DNA of 64,000 bases from Stenotrophomonas bentonitica (GCF_013185915.1 NZ_JAAZUH010000001.1:1736001-1800000); one strand, 5' to 3'. Shown: positions 49,057 through 58,920, counted from the first letter of the stretch. A program made the numbers and translations. Notes: generated by a model not told the origin, from the sequence alone.

Positions 49057-50124
49057 TCAGATCTTGAAATAAACGCGGCGTCGATCAAGCAGCCACACCA
49101 CGCACCACCAGAACGCGACGAATCCCAGCGCGCACGACAGCGAGGCGAGCTTCGGCGCCGCGGGCATCAGCGAGAGCAGCCCGGCGAAGCACGCCGCCCA
49201 CGCACCGCTGGCGATCAGCACCAGCGCCATCACCGACGAACCGAGATAGGCGGCAATCGCGTTGACGCCGAAGCGGCGCCCGATCGCCGGCCAGTCCCAG
49301 CGGTCGATGAGCTGGTGCGCCAGCAGCAGCGCCAGGATCGACAGCCCGCCGGTCCACAGCACGTAGCTGGGCGTCCACAGGTTCTTGTTGAACGGCAGCA
49401 CCGCCGCGAGCAGCAATCCGGCGCCCAGCCCGACCAGCGCCAGCCCGGCGAGCGCACCGCGCCGCCCTGCCCGCAGCCAGCTGCCGGCGATCAGTCCCAG
49501 CAGCGTGGTGGCGATCGCGCCGGCACTGCTGAGCAGGCCTTCGGGGTCATGGCCGAGTTTGGTGATCGCGTCGTACTTGTACAGGAACGGCGCGAACAAC
49601 GCGGTGTCCACGCGGCTCACCGGGTTGTGCCACGGCGCCAGCGTGTCGGCACCGAGCAGCAACGCGGTGTAGCCCAGCAGCAACCCAACCAGCACCAGCC
49701 AGTGCGTGCGTGCACGCGCATGGATCGCCAGCAGGCCCACAACCGCCACGCACACCGCGATCCGCTGCAGCACGCCCCACAGCCGGTACGCCGGCAGCTC
49801 GAACAGCCACCAGGCCAGCACGTGCAGCAGCGCGCCGGCGATCAGGATGCGCAGTGCACGCTGCAGCAGCGTGCGTCCCAGCGCCGGGCGCAGCAGCGGG
49901 TCCACTGCACGCGGCACCAGGCTCCAGGCCATCGACACGCCGGCAATGAACAGGAACAGCGGGAAGATCAGGTCGGTGGGGGTGAACCCGTGCCAGTCCG
50001 CATGCAGCAGCGGCGCATACACGTGGCCCCAGTCGCCCGGGTTGTTGACCAGCAGCATCGCAGCCACGGTCAGTCCGCGCAGGGCGTCGATGGAGCCCAT
50101 GCGCACCGATGCGGAGGTGTTCAT
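49057..50124 (-). CDS. nagX: NagX, GlcNAc-locus integral membrane protein
   Basis: The 355-residue protein has about ten hydrophobic helices. It begins RMGSIDALRGLTVAAMLLVNNPGDW, a conserved opening of the heparan-glucosaminide acetyltransferase-like (DUF5009) group. In xanthomonads and shewanellae it is found in GlcNAc clusters and named NagX; its role is unproved, and transport or acetyl transfer is possible. Its ATG overlaps the nagA stop by four bases (ATGA), so it is translated with the operon nagP-nagQ-nagBII-nagA-nagX. Confidence 0.88.
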   Translation of the reverse strand: MNTSASVRMGSIDALRGLTVAAMLLVNNPGDWGHVYAPLLHADWHGFTPTDLIFPLFLFIAGVSMAWSLVPRAVDPLLRPALGRTLLQRALRILIAGALLHVLAWWLFELPAYRLWGVLQRIAVCVAVVGLLAIHARARTHWLVLVGLLLGYTALLLGADTLAPWHNPVSRVDTALFAPFLYKYDAITKLGHDPEGLLSSAGAIATTLLGLIAGSWLRAGRRGALAGLALVGLGAGLLLAAVLPFNKNLWTPSYVLWTGGLSILALLLAHQLIDRWDWPAIGRRFGVNAIAAYLGSSVMALVLIASGAWAACFAGLLSLMPAAPKLASLSCALGFVAFWWCVVWLLDRRRVYFKI

Positions 50125-51269
50125 GCGTCCTCGCGCTGGCCGGCGATCCAGGTCGCACGCACCTGCAGCGCGTCGTCGAGCAGCACCAGGTCGGCATGGT
50201 AGCCTTCGGCGATCTCGCCCAGGCGGTCGTCCACGTTGAGGAACTGCGCCGGGTAGCGCGAGGCCATGCGCGCGGCTTCGTCCAGCGGCAGGCCAAGCAG
50301 GTTCACCGCGTTGCGCACGGCGGTGACCATGTCCAGCGCCGACCCGGCGAGCGCGCCGGCCGCGTTGCGGACAACGCCATCGACCACAGTGATTACTTCG
50401 CCATACAGCTCGAAACTGGGGCTGTCGGCGCCCACCGGCGACATCGCGTCGGTGACCAGCATGACCTTGCCCGCGGGCTTGGCCGCCAGCGCCACGCGCA
50501 GGCTGCCGGGATGCACGTGCACGCCGTCGGCGATGATGCCGATCCAGCTGTCGCGGTCTTCCAGCGCCGCGCCGACCGCACCGGGTTCGCGCCCGGTCAA
50601 CGGCGACATCGCGTTGTACAGGTGGGTGAAACCGCGGACGCCGGCGTCCAGCCCGGCACGCGCTTCTTCATACGTGGCCGCGGTATGCCCGGCGGCGACG
50701 ATGACCCCGCGCTCGACCAGCGCGCGGATGCTGTCCAGCGGCACCCGCTCGGGCGCCAGGGTCAGCAGGGTCACGCCGTTGTCGAGCGAGGCCGCGAGTG
50801 CGATCTCGTCGGCATCGGGCACGCGGAATTTGCTGGCATCGTGGGTGCCCTTGCGTCCCGGTGCGATGTACGGCCCTTCCAGATGGATGCCGATCACGCC
50901 GGGCACGCCCTGCTCGATCGCGATGCGGGTGGCGTCGATCGCGGTGCGCATCACCTGCACGTCGTCGCTGATCAGGGTCGGCAGCAGCGCGGTGGTGCCG
51001 AAGCGGCGGTGCGCCGCCGCCAGCGTGCGCAGGCTGTCCACGTCGGGCGTGTTGTTGAACAGCACGCCGCCGCCGCCGTTGACCTGCGCATCGATGAAGC
51101 CCGGCAGCAGCCAGCCGCCACCGAGGTCGACCTGCTCGTCCGCGCTGCCCAGCTGCGGCGCCGCGTCCGGCAGCAGCGCGCTGATCCGCCCCGCTTCGAT
51201 GACCACCGCCAGATCGTCGCGGAAGCCGTCAGCGGTGAGCACGCGCGCATTGCGCAGGACGGTCTTCAT
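50121..51269 (-). CDS. nagA: N-acetylglucosamine-6-phosphate deacetylase
   Basis: This 382-residue cytoplasmic amidohydrolase converts GlcNAc-6-P to GlcN-6-P and acetate. The metal Glu is in GIHLEGPYI and the metal His residues in AAGHTAATYEEA and GFTHLYNAMSP. The catalytic Asp is in LVTDAMSPVGAD. The start MKTVLRNARVLTADG overlaps the stop of nagBII by one base (TGATG). The larger upstream frame is a shadow of nagBII. Confidence 0.96.
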   Translation of the reverse strand: MKTVLRNARVLTADGFRDDLAVVIEAGRISALLPDAAPQLGSADEQVDLGGGWLLPGFIDAQVNGGGGVLFNNTPDVDSLRTLAAAHRRFGTTALLPTLISDDVQVMRTAIDATRIAIEQGVPGVIGIHLEGPYIAPGRKGTHDASKFRVPDADEIALAASLDNGVTLLTLAPERVPLDSIRALVERGVIVAAGHTAATYEEARAGLDAGVRGFTHLYNAMSPLTGREPGAVGAALEDRDSWIGIIADGVHVHPGSLRVALAAKPAGKVMLVTDAMSPVGADSPSFELYGEVITVVDGVVRNAAGALAGSALDMVTAVRNAVNLLGLPLDEAARMASRYPAQFLNVDDRLGEIAEGYHADLVLLDDALQVRATWIAGQREDA

Positions 51270-52297
51270 CAGACGGTCTCCGTGACCTTGTTCAAATGCG
51301 GCGGCAGGTCCGGGTTGTGGCCACGACGCAGCGCCAGCGCGTTGATCGCGCGGTAGAACGCCTGCACGGTCAGCAGCGGCGCGCAGGCCGGATGCGGTGC
51401 CTGCGGCAATGGCAGGTCGCCGTCCGGCGCGGCCAGCCACACCTGCGCAGCGCGCGCGGCGAACTCGGCGGCCACCGCACGGGTGCCGGCGCCGGTTTCG
51501 TCCGGCTGGGCGAAGGCGAGCACCGGGAAGCCCGGCCCGACCAGCGCCATCGGGCCGTGCTTGACCTCGGCCGAGCTGTAGGCCTCGGCGTGCAGGCCGC
51601 AGGTTTCCTTGAACTTCAATGCGGCTTCCTGCGCCGCGCCCAGGCCCAGGCCGCGGCCGACCACGAACAGGTTGTGCGCCGGCACAAGGCCGTCGGTCAG
51701 CGCCGACCAGTCGCTGTTCCAGGCCTGGCGCAATGCATCGGGCAGGGCCTTCAGCGAGGCGACCAGGCCGGCATCCTGGCTCCAGTACGCGACAAGCTGC
51801 AGGATCGCCGACAGCGAGGCCAGGTAGCTCTTGGTTGCCGCCACGCTGCGTTCGGCGCCCGCGCCGAGCGGAATCACCGTTTCGGCCAGCTGGGCCAGCG
51901 GCGAATCTTCCACGTTGACCAGTGCCACCACGCGCGCACCGGCCGCGCGCGCGGCTTCGGCATTGCGCAGCAGGTCCGGGCTCTTGCCGGACTGCGAGAT
52001 GACGATGTACAGAGCCCCGCGCAGCTGCAGCGGCGCTTCGTACACCGAGCCCACCGACGGCGAGGCCGAGGCGGTCACCAGGCCGAGCTTCGTCTCCAGC
52101 AGGTACTTGGCATAGGTCGCGGCGTGGTCCGAGCTGCCGCGCGCGCAGGTCACCACGAACGGCGGCGGCGCCGCGCGCAGGGTCGCGGCCAGCGTCTGCA
52201 CCGTCGCTTCGTTGCGCGTGAACTGCGCGGCGATCACGTCGGCCGCTTCGGCGGCTTCGCGGAACATCAGGGTGTCGTGCGGGGCTGGCAGGGACAT
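51269..52297 (-). CDS. nagB-II: Glucosamine-6-phosphate deaminase, SIS type (NagB-II)
   Basis: The 342-residue protein has two SIS sugar-isomerase domains (VVTCARGSSDHAATYAKYL and ALYIVISQSGKSPDLLRNAE; VGRGLGLGAAQEAALKFKETCGLHAEAYSSAEVKHGP). It resembles the C-terminal half of glucosamine synthase GlmS but lacks the glutaminase half. In Xanthomonas-type nag loci this protein replaces classical NagB and turns GlcN-6-P into fructose-6-P and ammonia. It lies between nagQ and nagA with tight spacing. Confidence 0.92.
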   Translation of the reverse strand: MSLPAPHDTLMFREAAEAADVIAAQFTRNEATVQTLAATLRAAPPPFVVTCARGSSDHAATYAKYLLETKLGLVTASASPSVGSVYEAPLQLRGALYIVISQSGKSPDLLRNAEAARAAGARVVALVNVEDSPLAQLAETVIPLGAGAERSVAATKSYLASLSAILQLVAYWSQDAGLVASLKALPDALRQAWNSDWSALTDGLVPAHNLFVVGRGLGLGAAQEAALKFKETCGLHAEAYSSAEVKHGPMALVGPGFPVLAFAQPDETGAGTRAVAAEFAARAAQVWLAAPDGDLPLPQAPHPACAPLLTVQAFYRAINALALRRGHNPDLPPHLNKVTETV

Positions 52298-52304
52298 GCG
52301 GGAC

Positions 52305-53372
52305 TCAGGTGGTTTCGGGGGTGGGGGGACGCGCGGCCAACGGCCGCATCGGGGCAGTGGAACCGCGCACGATCAGCTGCGGCACGAAGCCCTGGTTCTG
52401 CAGCTGCAGCGGCGCGTCGTCGTAGGCGTCGCTGCGCAGCTGCGCGATCAGCAGGCGTGCGGCATGCCGGGCGATGTCTTCGGTGGCCTGCTTGGCGGTG
52501 GTCAGCGGCGGCCAGGACTGCCGCGAGAACGGGCTGTCCTCGAAGCCGGCGATGGACAGGTCGTAGGGCACGTTCATGCCGGCCGACTTGGCCGCGGCAA
52601 GCACGCCGGCGGCGATTTCGTCGTTGGAACCGAAGATCGCGGTGGGCGGTTCGCGCAGCGCCAGCAGGCGTCGCGCGCCGCGGAAGCCGTCGTCGAAGGT
52701 GTAGTCGCCCTGCACCACCAGGTGCTTGTCGTGCGGAATTCCGTAGTCGCGCAGCGCCGCTTCGTAGCCGGCGTGGCGTTCGCCGCTGGAGCGGTGCGAG
52801 GAACCGCCCCAGAGGAAGCCGATGCGCTGGTGGCCGAGCTGGATCAGGTGCTCGGTGATCTCGTAGGCGGCCTCGCGGTCGTCCACGAACACGCAGGCGC
52901 CGTCCTGCGGGTCGGCGGTGGCGGCGATGATGCGCACCAGCTTGATCCCGCGTGCGGTCAGCGCAGCCACCAGGTCGGCACGCTCGGACATCGGCGCGGT
53001 CAGCACCAGGCCAGCCAGGCGCGAACGCTGCACCCAGTCGGCCAGCTCTTCGGCCAGCATCGGCGAGCTGGAATCGCAGGGATGGATCTGCAGCCCGAAG
53101 CCGGTTTCGCGGCACGCGGCGAGCACGCCGTTCTGCACGCCGATGATGTGGTACGGGTTCGGGTTGTCGTAGACCAGCCCGATCACCAGGGTGGTGCCGG
53201 TGCGCAGGTTGCGTGCGGCGGGATCCGGCTCGTAGTCCAGCTCGGAGATGGCACGCAGCACGCGCGCGCGCGTAGCCTGCATCACCGACGGTTCGTTGTT
53301 GATGACCCGCGAAACGGTCTTCAACGATACCTTGGCCCGCTCGGCGACATCCTTGATGGTCGCTCTACGCAT
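52305..53372 (-). CDS. nagQ: LacI family regulator of GlcNAc use (NagQ)
   Basis: This repressor-type protein of 355 residues has an N-terminal helix-turn-helix (ATIKDVAERAKVSLKTVSRVINNEPSV) and a periplasmic-binding-like effector domain (VIGLVYDNPNPYHIIGVQNG, FGSNDEIAAGVL). In related loci NagQ/NagR represses the nag genes until GlcNAc or a derivative appears. Candidate palindromic sites lie in the nagP/nagK divergent region. The start at 53372 has AGGAAAAG upstream. It sits inside the operon it probably controls. Confidence 0.92.
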   Translation of the reverse strand: MRRATIKDVAERAKVSLKTVSRVINNEPSVMQATRARVLRAISELDYEPDPAARNLRTGTTLVIGLVYDNPNPYHIIGVQNGVLAACRETGFGLQIHPCDSSSPMLAEELADWVQRSRLAGLVLTAPMSERADLVAALTARGIKLVRIIAATADPQDGACVFVDDREAAYEITEHLIQLGHQRIGFLWGGSSHRSSGERHAGYEAALRDYGIPHDKHLVVQGDYTFDDGFRGARRLLALREPPTAIFGSNDEIAAGVLAAAKSAGMNVPYDLSIAGFEDSPFSRQSWPPLTTAKQATEDIARHAARLLIAQLRSDAYDDAPLQLQNQGFVPQLIVRGSTAPMRPLAARPPTPETT

Positions 53373-53414
53373 GCTCTTTTCCTGGCTCACCGGTTGGGCG
53401 TCCATCATCGCCGA

Positions 53415-54707
53415 TCACTGCCCGTCGCGGGGCAGGCCGATCCGGTAGCCGCGCAACGAGTAGAACAGGATGTACAGGTAGCACGGCACCATCAGCCCGG
53501 CGAACACGAACTGGAAGTCGAAATGCTGCTTCAGCACCGCGAACGCCTGCGGGATGATCGCGCCACCGGCGATGGCCATCACCAGCAGCGCCGAACCGGT
53601 TTCGGTGAAGCGGCCCAGGCCGCGGATGGCCAACGGGAAGATCGCCGGCCACATCATCGCGTTGGCGAAGCCCAGCGCGGCCACGAAGCCCACCGACACA
53701 TAGCCATGGGTGAACAGCGCGCCGATGCAGAACAGCACGCCCAGGCTGGCCGAGATGCTCAGGTAGCGCGACTGCGAGACCACGTGCGGAATCAGCGCCA
53801 GGCCGGCCAGGTAGCCGATCAGCATGGCGAACAGGGTGATCGAGGTGAACAGCTTGGTCTGGTCCAGCGGCAGGCCGAAGCCGTGCCCGTAGGTCCCGAT
53901 GGCGTCACCGGCCATCACTTCCACGCCGACGTATACGAACAGGCACAGCACGCCCAGCCACAGGTGCGGGAACTGGAAGATGCTGGTGCGTTCGGCCACG
54001 CCGGGCGCGCGCGCCGGGGTGGCGTTGGCTTCTGCGGTCTTGATTTCCGGCAGCGGCGAGAACAGCACGCCCACCGCGAGCACCACCAGCAGCCCCGCCA
54101 TGGCCATGTACGGCATCTGGATCTTGGCTGCGAAGGTGTCCAGCAGTGCGTTGCGGGTCACCGGATCGGCGGCGGCCACCTGGTCGGACAGGTCGCCGAT
54201 GCCGTGCAGCACCAGGGTGCCGATCAGGAACGGCGCGATCATGCCGGCAATCTTGTTGCAGATGCCCATCAGCGCGATGCGGCGGGCGGCGGTCTCGATC
54301 GGACCCAGGATGCTGATGTACGGGTTCACAGCCGTCTGCAGCAGGGCGAGGCCGCTGCCGATGATGAACAGGCCGCTGAGCGCGCCCGGGTACCAGCGCT
54401 GCTGCGCGAAGTGGGCGAACACCACCGCACCGGCGGCCATCACCAGCAGGCTCAGGCTCAGGCCCTTCTTCATGCCGGTGCGCTTGAGGATCCACGAGGC
54501 CGGCAGCGCCAGGAAGAAGTACGACAGGTAGAACACCATCAGCACCAGGAAGGCGCCGACCTCGTCCAGCTCGAAGGCCAGTTTGACGAAGGTGATCAGC
54601 GGGCCGTTGAGCCAGGTGAAGAAGCCGATCAGGAAGAACAGCACGCCAATGATCAGGATCGAGGTGGCCACGCTCGAACGCGCGGAAGCAGCAGGCACTG
54701 CGGACAT
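53415..54707 (-). CDS. nagP: GlcNAc transporter NagP (MFS, FucP-like)
   Basis: The 430-residue inner-membrane carrier has 12 predicted spans. It belongs to the fucose/glucose/GlcNAc sugar:proton group, shown by FLIGFFTWLNGPLITFVKLAF, GSGLALLQTAVNPYISILGP and the late ALGFANAMMWPAIFPLAIRGLGRFTETGSALLVM. It imports GlcNAc released in the periplasm. It is the first gene of the minus-strand nag operon, and its promoter region contains a perfect ACAACGTTGT palindrome 55-64 bases upstream of the start. Confidence 0.94.
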   Translation of the reverse strand: MSAVPAASARSSVATSILIIGVLFFLIGFFTWLNGPLITFVKLAFELDEVGAFLVLMVFYLSYFFLALPASWILKRTGMKKGLSLSLLVMAAGAVVFAHFAQQRWYPGALSGLFIIGSGLALLQTAVNPYISILGPIETAARRIALMGICNKIAGMIAPFLIGTLVLHGIGDLSDQVAAADPVTRNALLDTFAAKIQMPYMAMAGLLVVLAVGVLFSPLPEIKTAEANATPARAPGVAERTSIFQFPHLWLGVLCLFVYVGVEVMAGDAIGTYGHGFGLPLDQTKLFTSITLFAMLIGYLAGLALIPHVVSQSRYLSISASLGVLFCIGALFTHGYVSVGFVAALGFANAMMWPAIFPLAIRGLGRFTETGSALLVMAIAGGAIIPQAFAVLKQHFDFQFVFAGLMVPCYLYILFYSLRGYRIGLPRDGQ

Positions 54708-54761
54708 CGGGAAGGCTCCTGCATCGACGGCACGCAGGCGGCGTCGGAAGAGTGGCTGGGA

Positions 54762-54771
54762 ACAACGTTGT
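54762..54771. promoter_or_regulatory. Candidate NagQ operator near nagP
   Basis: ACAACGTTGT is a perfect 10-bp palindrome with the central CG step common to LacI-family operators. The context AACAACGTTGTCA matches the half-site TTGTCA seen again at 54995-55008. Confidence 0.65.
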
Positions 54772-54933
54772 CACATTTATTCGATGGGCCACCGGTCTTT
54801 GTCAACAACTGGTTTCGTCCACGGCGCGGGAAAACCGCATGCTGCACCTGCGCAAAGACCCGGCGAGCGCCCGCCGCGCCTTCACGGGGCCCCGGATTGC
54901 AGCGGGTTTGCGAAATCATGACGGCATCGGCAT

Positions 54934-54945
54934 GAAAACGTTTTC
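54934..54945. promoter_or_regulatory. Second-type palindrome in the nag divergent region
   Basis: GAAAACGTTTTC is a perfect 12-bp palindrome, also with a central CG, but of different sequence from the TGACA-type sites. It resembles generic LacI-family operators. Confidence 0.45.
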
Positions 54946-54994
54946 TTGTGACGCAGGTCGCTGCGGCGCAGCATCGAAAGTCTGAGGTTATCGT

Positions 54995-55008
54995 TGACAT
55001 CGTTGTCA
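54995..55008. promoter_or_regulatory. Candidate NagQ operator near the sugar kinase gene
   Basis: TGACATCGTTGTCA is symmetrical at 12 of 14 positions and shares the TTGTCA half-site with the site near nagP. It lies 68-81 bases upstream of the kinase GTG. Confidence 0.65.
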
Positions 55009-55075
55009 GAACGATTACAGACTCCGCTCATTCGCCGGGGCCAGACCCGGCCGTACGCATCCCAGGGGAGTCCGA

Positions 55076-56092
55076 GTGACCGCAGCCGCCCACGCCATAC
55101 CGGCCCATGCCAGCTCCGCGATGCCGCCGTTCCTGGCCGCGGATGTGGGTGGCACGCACGTCCGCGTGGCCCGCGTGCAGGCCAGCGCCGACCCGGCCCA
55201 CCCGGTGGAGCTGCTGGAGTACCGCAAGTTCCGCAATGCCGACTACCCCGGCCTGAGCGCGATCCTGTCGGCCTTCATCGCCGACGGCGAGCGTCCCGCG
55301 CACTGCGTGGTGGCCACGGCCGGCTACGCCCGTGAAGACGGCACCGTGATCACCGCCAACGTGCCGTGGCCGCTGTCGGCTCGCCAGATCGAGCGCGACC
55401 TGGGCCTGGAAGCGGTGTACATCGTCAATGATTTCGAAGCGGTGGCCTATGCCGCTGCCCAGGTCGACGCCAGCGGCGTGCTGCAGCTGACCGGCCCGGC
55501 CACGGCACCGCGCGGCCCGACCCTGGTGGTCGGCCCCGGCACCGGGCTGGGCGCCGCGCTGTGGATCCCCACCGCGCACGGTGCGGTGGTGCTGGCCACC
55601 GAAGCGGGCCAGCCGACCCTGGCGGTCAGCACCGAACTGGAAATGGCCATCGTCCGCCAGATGCAGCGCGAGCACGCGCACGTCTCGGTCGAGCACGCGC
55701 TGTCCGGCCCGGGACTGATGAACCTGTATCGCGCCGTGTGCGCGATCGAAGGGCAGCCGGCGGTGCTGGCCACCCCCGATGCGATCACCGCCGCGGCCGT
55801 GAGCAACCGGGACGTACTGGCACGCCAGAGCCTGGAAGTGTTCTGCGGCCTGCTCGGCAGCACCATCGGCGACATGGCCCTGCAGTACGGCGCCCACGGC
55901 GGCGTGTACCTGGCCGGCGGGATCCTGCCGCAGATCCGCGAATTCCTGTTGAACAGCACCTTCGTCGCCCGTTACCTCAACAAGGGGCCGATGCGCGAGG
56001 CGCTGGAACGTATTCCCGTGAAGGTGGTCGAGCACGGGCAACTGGGCGTCATCGGCGCCGCCAGCTGGTACCTCGGCCGCACGGACGCTTGA
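55076..56092 (+). CDS. Glucokinase-family GlcNAc/glucose kinase
   Basis: This 338-residue kinase has the glucokinase phosphate-binding motif FLAADVGGTHVRVARV, IVNDFEAVAYA with the catalytic Asp, VGPGTGLGAALW and the adenosine loop GVYLAGGILPQI. It lacks the Cys-rich ROK zinc motif. In this locus it should phosphorylate GlcNAc or glucose in the cytoplasm; the substrate is inferred from position. The start is GTG at 55076 after GGGGAGT. It is the first gene of the plus-strand arm, followed by the TonB receptor and the hexosaminidase. Confidence 0.88.
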   Translation: MTAAAHAIPAHASSAMPPFLAADVGGTHVRVARVQASADPAHPVELLEYRKFRNADYPGLSAILSAFIADGERPAHCVVATAGYAREDGTVITANVPWPLSARQIERDLGLEAVYIVNDFEAVAYAAAQVDASGVLQLTGPATAPRGPTLVVGPGTGLGAALWIPTAHGAVVLATEAGQPTLAVSTELEMAIVRQMQREHAHVSVEHALSGPGLMNLYRAVCAIEGQPAVLATPDAITAAAVSNRDVLARQSLEVFCGLLGSTIGDMALQYGAHGGVYLAGGILPQIREFLLNSTFVARYLNKGPMREALERIPVKVVEHGQLGVIGAASWYLGRTDA

Positions 56093-56202
56093 ATCAGTTC
56101 CAGAAGTAAGTCGCGCACCGGCAACGGTCGCTGGGCAAGGTTGTACGCATCTCTAACCGAACGCCGTCGCTGGCGCACACACGATTGATGAGGAGAGACA
56201 TC

Positions 56203-58864
56203 ATGAACCACCGTATCAGCCTGCTTTCGGCAGCCATTTTCAGCTGTATCGCGTTCGGCGCCCACGCGCAGGAAGCCCAGCCCACCGCCACCGACCTGGA
56301 CACCGTGACCGTCACCGGTATCCGCGGCTCGATGGAGAAGTCGCTCGACACCAAGCGCGAAGCCAATGCGCGCCTGGAAGTGGTCACCGCCGAAGACGTC
56401 GGCAAGCTGCCGGCGCACAACGTGGCCGACACCCTGCAGCGCCTGCCGGGCGTGAACATCAGCTCGGCCAGCGCCGACGAAGGCGGCTTCGACGAAGCCG
56501 ACCGCGTCAGCCTGCGCGGCACCGCCCCGAGCCTGACCCAGACCCTGATCGACGGCCACAGCGTCGGGTCGGCCGACTGGTTCGTGCTCAGCCAGGGCAA
56601 CAACGTGGGCCGCAGCGTCAGCTACTCGCTGCTGCCGTCCGAGCTGGTCAGCTCGGTGGAAGTGAACAAGTCCTCGCAGGCCAAGCTGCAGGACGGCGGC
56701 ACCACCGGTACCGTCAACATCATCACCCGCACCCCGCTGCAGTTCTCCAAGCCGTTCAGCGCCGAAGCCTCGCTCGGTGCGGTGCGTTCGGACCAGGCTG
56801 ATTCGACCGATCCGCAGTTCTCGGGCCTGGTCAACTGGAAGAATGACAGCAACACCTTCGGCGTGCTGCTGCAGGCCTTCTACCAGAAGCGCGAACTGCG
56901 CCGCGAAGCACAGGAAATCCCGGGCGGCTTCTTCAAGATCGCCGCCACCGATCCGGTCGCCGCGACCAATCCGGACCTGATCGGCGTGAACGTGCCGGGC
57001 CTGCTGGGTTCGACGCTGTTCGAGCAGACCCGTGAGCGCAAGGGCGGCCTGCTGACCTTCCAGTGGAAGCCGATCGACAACCTGACCCTGGGCCTGAGCG
57101 GCTTCACCTCGGAACTGGAAGCCAACAACTACAACCGCAACTACATGATGTGGGGCGGCAACTTCGCCCGGTCGCAGGCGCCGAACCCCGGCTACACGAT
57201 CACCGACGGCGTGCTCAGCAACGCCACCTACGCAGGCGTACCGGGTACCAACTACGCCGTGTACGACATGATCTACCGTAAAGCCTCGGCCAAGACCAGC
57301 TACGTCACCTTCGACGCCGACTGGCAGATCAACGACAACCTGGAAGCCAAGTTCCAGGCCGGCACCACCAAGGGTACCGGCGAGACCCCGCGCCAGTTCA
57401 TCGCCGAAGTGACCCTGGGCCAGGGCGGCGGCGCCAGCTGGGCCACGCATGGCGCCGGTTCGCCTGTGGATTGGAACGTGGGCGGCGACACCAGCCCGAA
57501 CGGCGTGAGCAGCTTCGGCACCTGGGGCAACCAGCAGGTCAAGGCGGAAGACCAGGAAGACTGGGCCTCGCTCGACTTCAACCAGTACTTCGGCGACGGT
57601 GGCGCTGAGCTCGATCGACTTCGGCCTGCGCTTCGCCGACCACGAACGTGAAGCCCTGTCGCCGGAAGGCGCCAGCCCGGGCGACATCTGGTCGGCCCTG
57701 CGTGGCAGCGCCACGGGCAACTACCCGGGCAACTTCGCCAGCGGCATCGGTGGCAACTTCCCGCGCGACATCTGGTACTACACCCCGGACGCGCTGCAGA
57801 CCGCGATCCTCAACAACTCCACCTGGCTGTCCAACAACGACGGTCCGACCGGTCGCCACAACTACGGCGCCGAGTGGAAGGTGAAGGAGAAGAACTTCGC
57901 CGGCTACGTGCAGGCCAACTTCACCGGTGACTGGTGGAGCGGTAACTTCGGCCTGCGTTACGTGGACATCAAGCAGGACATCGACACCTACCTGGCGGTG
58001 AGCGACCCGGCCCGCGCCGACGTCAGCAGCCTGTTCGGCATGTGGCAGCGCCAGGCCTTCCAGAACAAGCACAGCCGCGTGCTGCCGAGCGCCAACATCA
58101 AGTTCGACCTGGACGACAACCTGGTGCTGCGCGTAGCCGCGTCGCAGACCCAGACCCTGCCGGACTACTCGGCGCTGGGTGCATCTGCCTGGGGTTCGGA
58201 CCTGAACAAGACCGGCGGTGGCGGTAATCCGGAACTGAAGCCGACCATCGGCTCCAACCTGGACGCCAACCTGGAGTGGTACTTCATGCCGCGCGGCCTG
58301 CTGTCCGTCGGCGCGTACCACATCGACCTGAAGGACTACATCGCCTTCGACGTGATCAACAAGCAGCTCTTCAGCGAGTTGACCAACCAGCTTGAAACCT
58401 ACGCCGTCTCCACCCCGATCAATGCCGACGGCAAGGTCACCGGCGTGGAAGTGGCGTACGAACAGCCGATCGGCGAGAACTTCGGCATCAACGCCAACTA
58501 CACCTACGCCAACGGCACCTCGGCGCACACCTGGGCCGACGGCAGCCACAACCTGCTGGGCACCTCGAAGAACACCTACAACGTGGGCGCCTTCTTCGAG
58601 AACGACACCTTCGGTGCGCGCGTCAGCTACACCCGCCGCTCCTCGTTCCTGATCAGCCTGTCCGGTGCGAACCCGTACTACCAGGATGATTTCGGCACGC
58701 TGTCGGCCTCGCTGAGCTACTCGCCGACCAAGTGGATGAGCATCACCCTGGACGGCCTGAACCTCAACAACCCGACCTACAAGTACTACCAGAGCGCGTC
58801 GATCCCGACTTCGTTCTACTCGAACGGTCGCCAGTACTATCTGAACTTCCGCTTCAAGTACTGA
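56203..58864 (+). pseudogene. TonB-dependent receptor of the GlcNAc locus, frameshifted
   Basis: Joined across one frameshift, this is an outer-membrane receptor of about 886 residues. The signal peptide (LLSAAIFSCIAFGAHAQ) is followed by a TonB-box region (TDLDTVTVTGIRGSMEKSLDTKR), a plug (LPAHNVADTLQRLPGVNIS and GTTGTVNIITRTP) and a barrel ending YLNFRFKY. The frame changes near 57598: the first part ends ..NQYFGDG and the second continues ALSSIDFGLRFADHERE. Removing one G joins them. The start ATG follows AGGAGAG. In xanthomonads the homologous receptor lies in the GlcNAc locus and takes up chitooligosaccharides. Both halves are otherwise intact, so a sequencing or assembly error is quite possible. 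Confidence 0.87.
57596..57602 (+). other. Frameshift site in nag-locus receptor
   Basis: At GACGGTGGCG the reading frame changes by one base. One extra G, or a missing GC pair of bases, explains the break. There is no long homopolymer here, unlike the other two frameshifts. Confidence 0.75.
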
Positions 58865-58872
58865 TAGGGTGC

Positions 58873-58899
58873 GTGGAGCCGGGCAGAGCCCGGCTCTAC
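58873..58899 (-). repeat. Single SMAG/REP element
   Basis: GGAGCCGGGCAGAGCCCGGCTCTAC lies nine bases after the receptor stop and before the terminator at 58921. Confidence 0.85.
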
Positions 58900-58920
58900 G
58901 CCCGAACGCGCCTCACCTGA

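Larger units (their letters stand above)
54708..55075. promoter_or_regulatory. Divergent promoter region of the nag locus
   Basis: This 368-base region separates nagP (minus) and the sugar kinase gene (plus). It holds three palindromes, at 54762-54771, 54934-54945 and 54995-55008, described separately. No open frame with a ribosome site is present. Confidence 0.8.

Noticed and set aside
57599..58864. Second, separate TonB receptor gene
   Set aside because: It has no signal peptide or plug and continues the barrel of the preceding frame exactly after a one-base shift.
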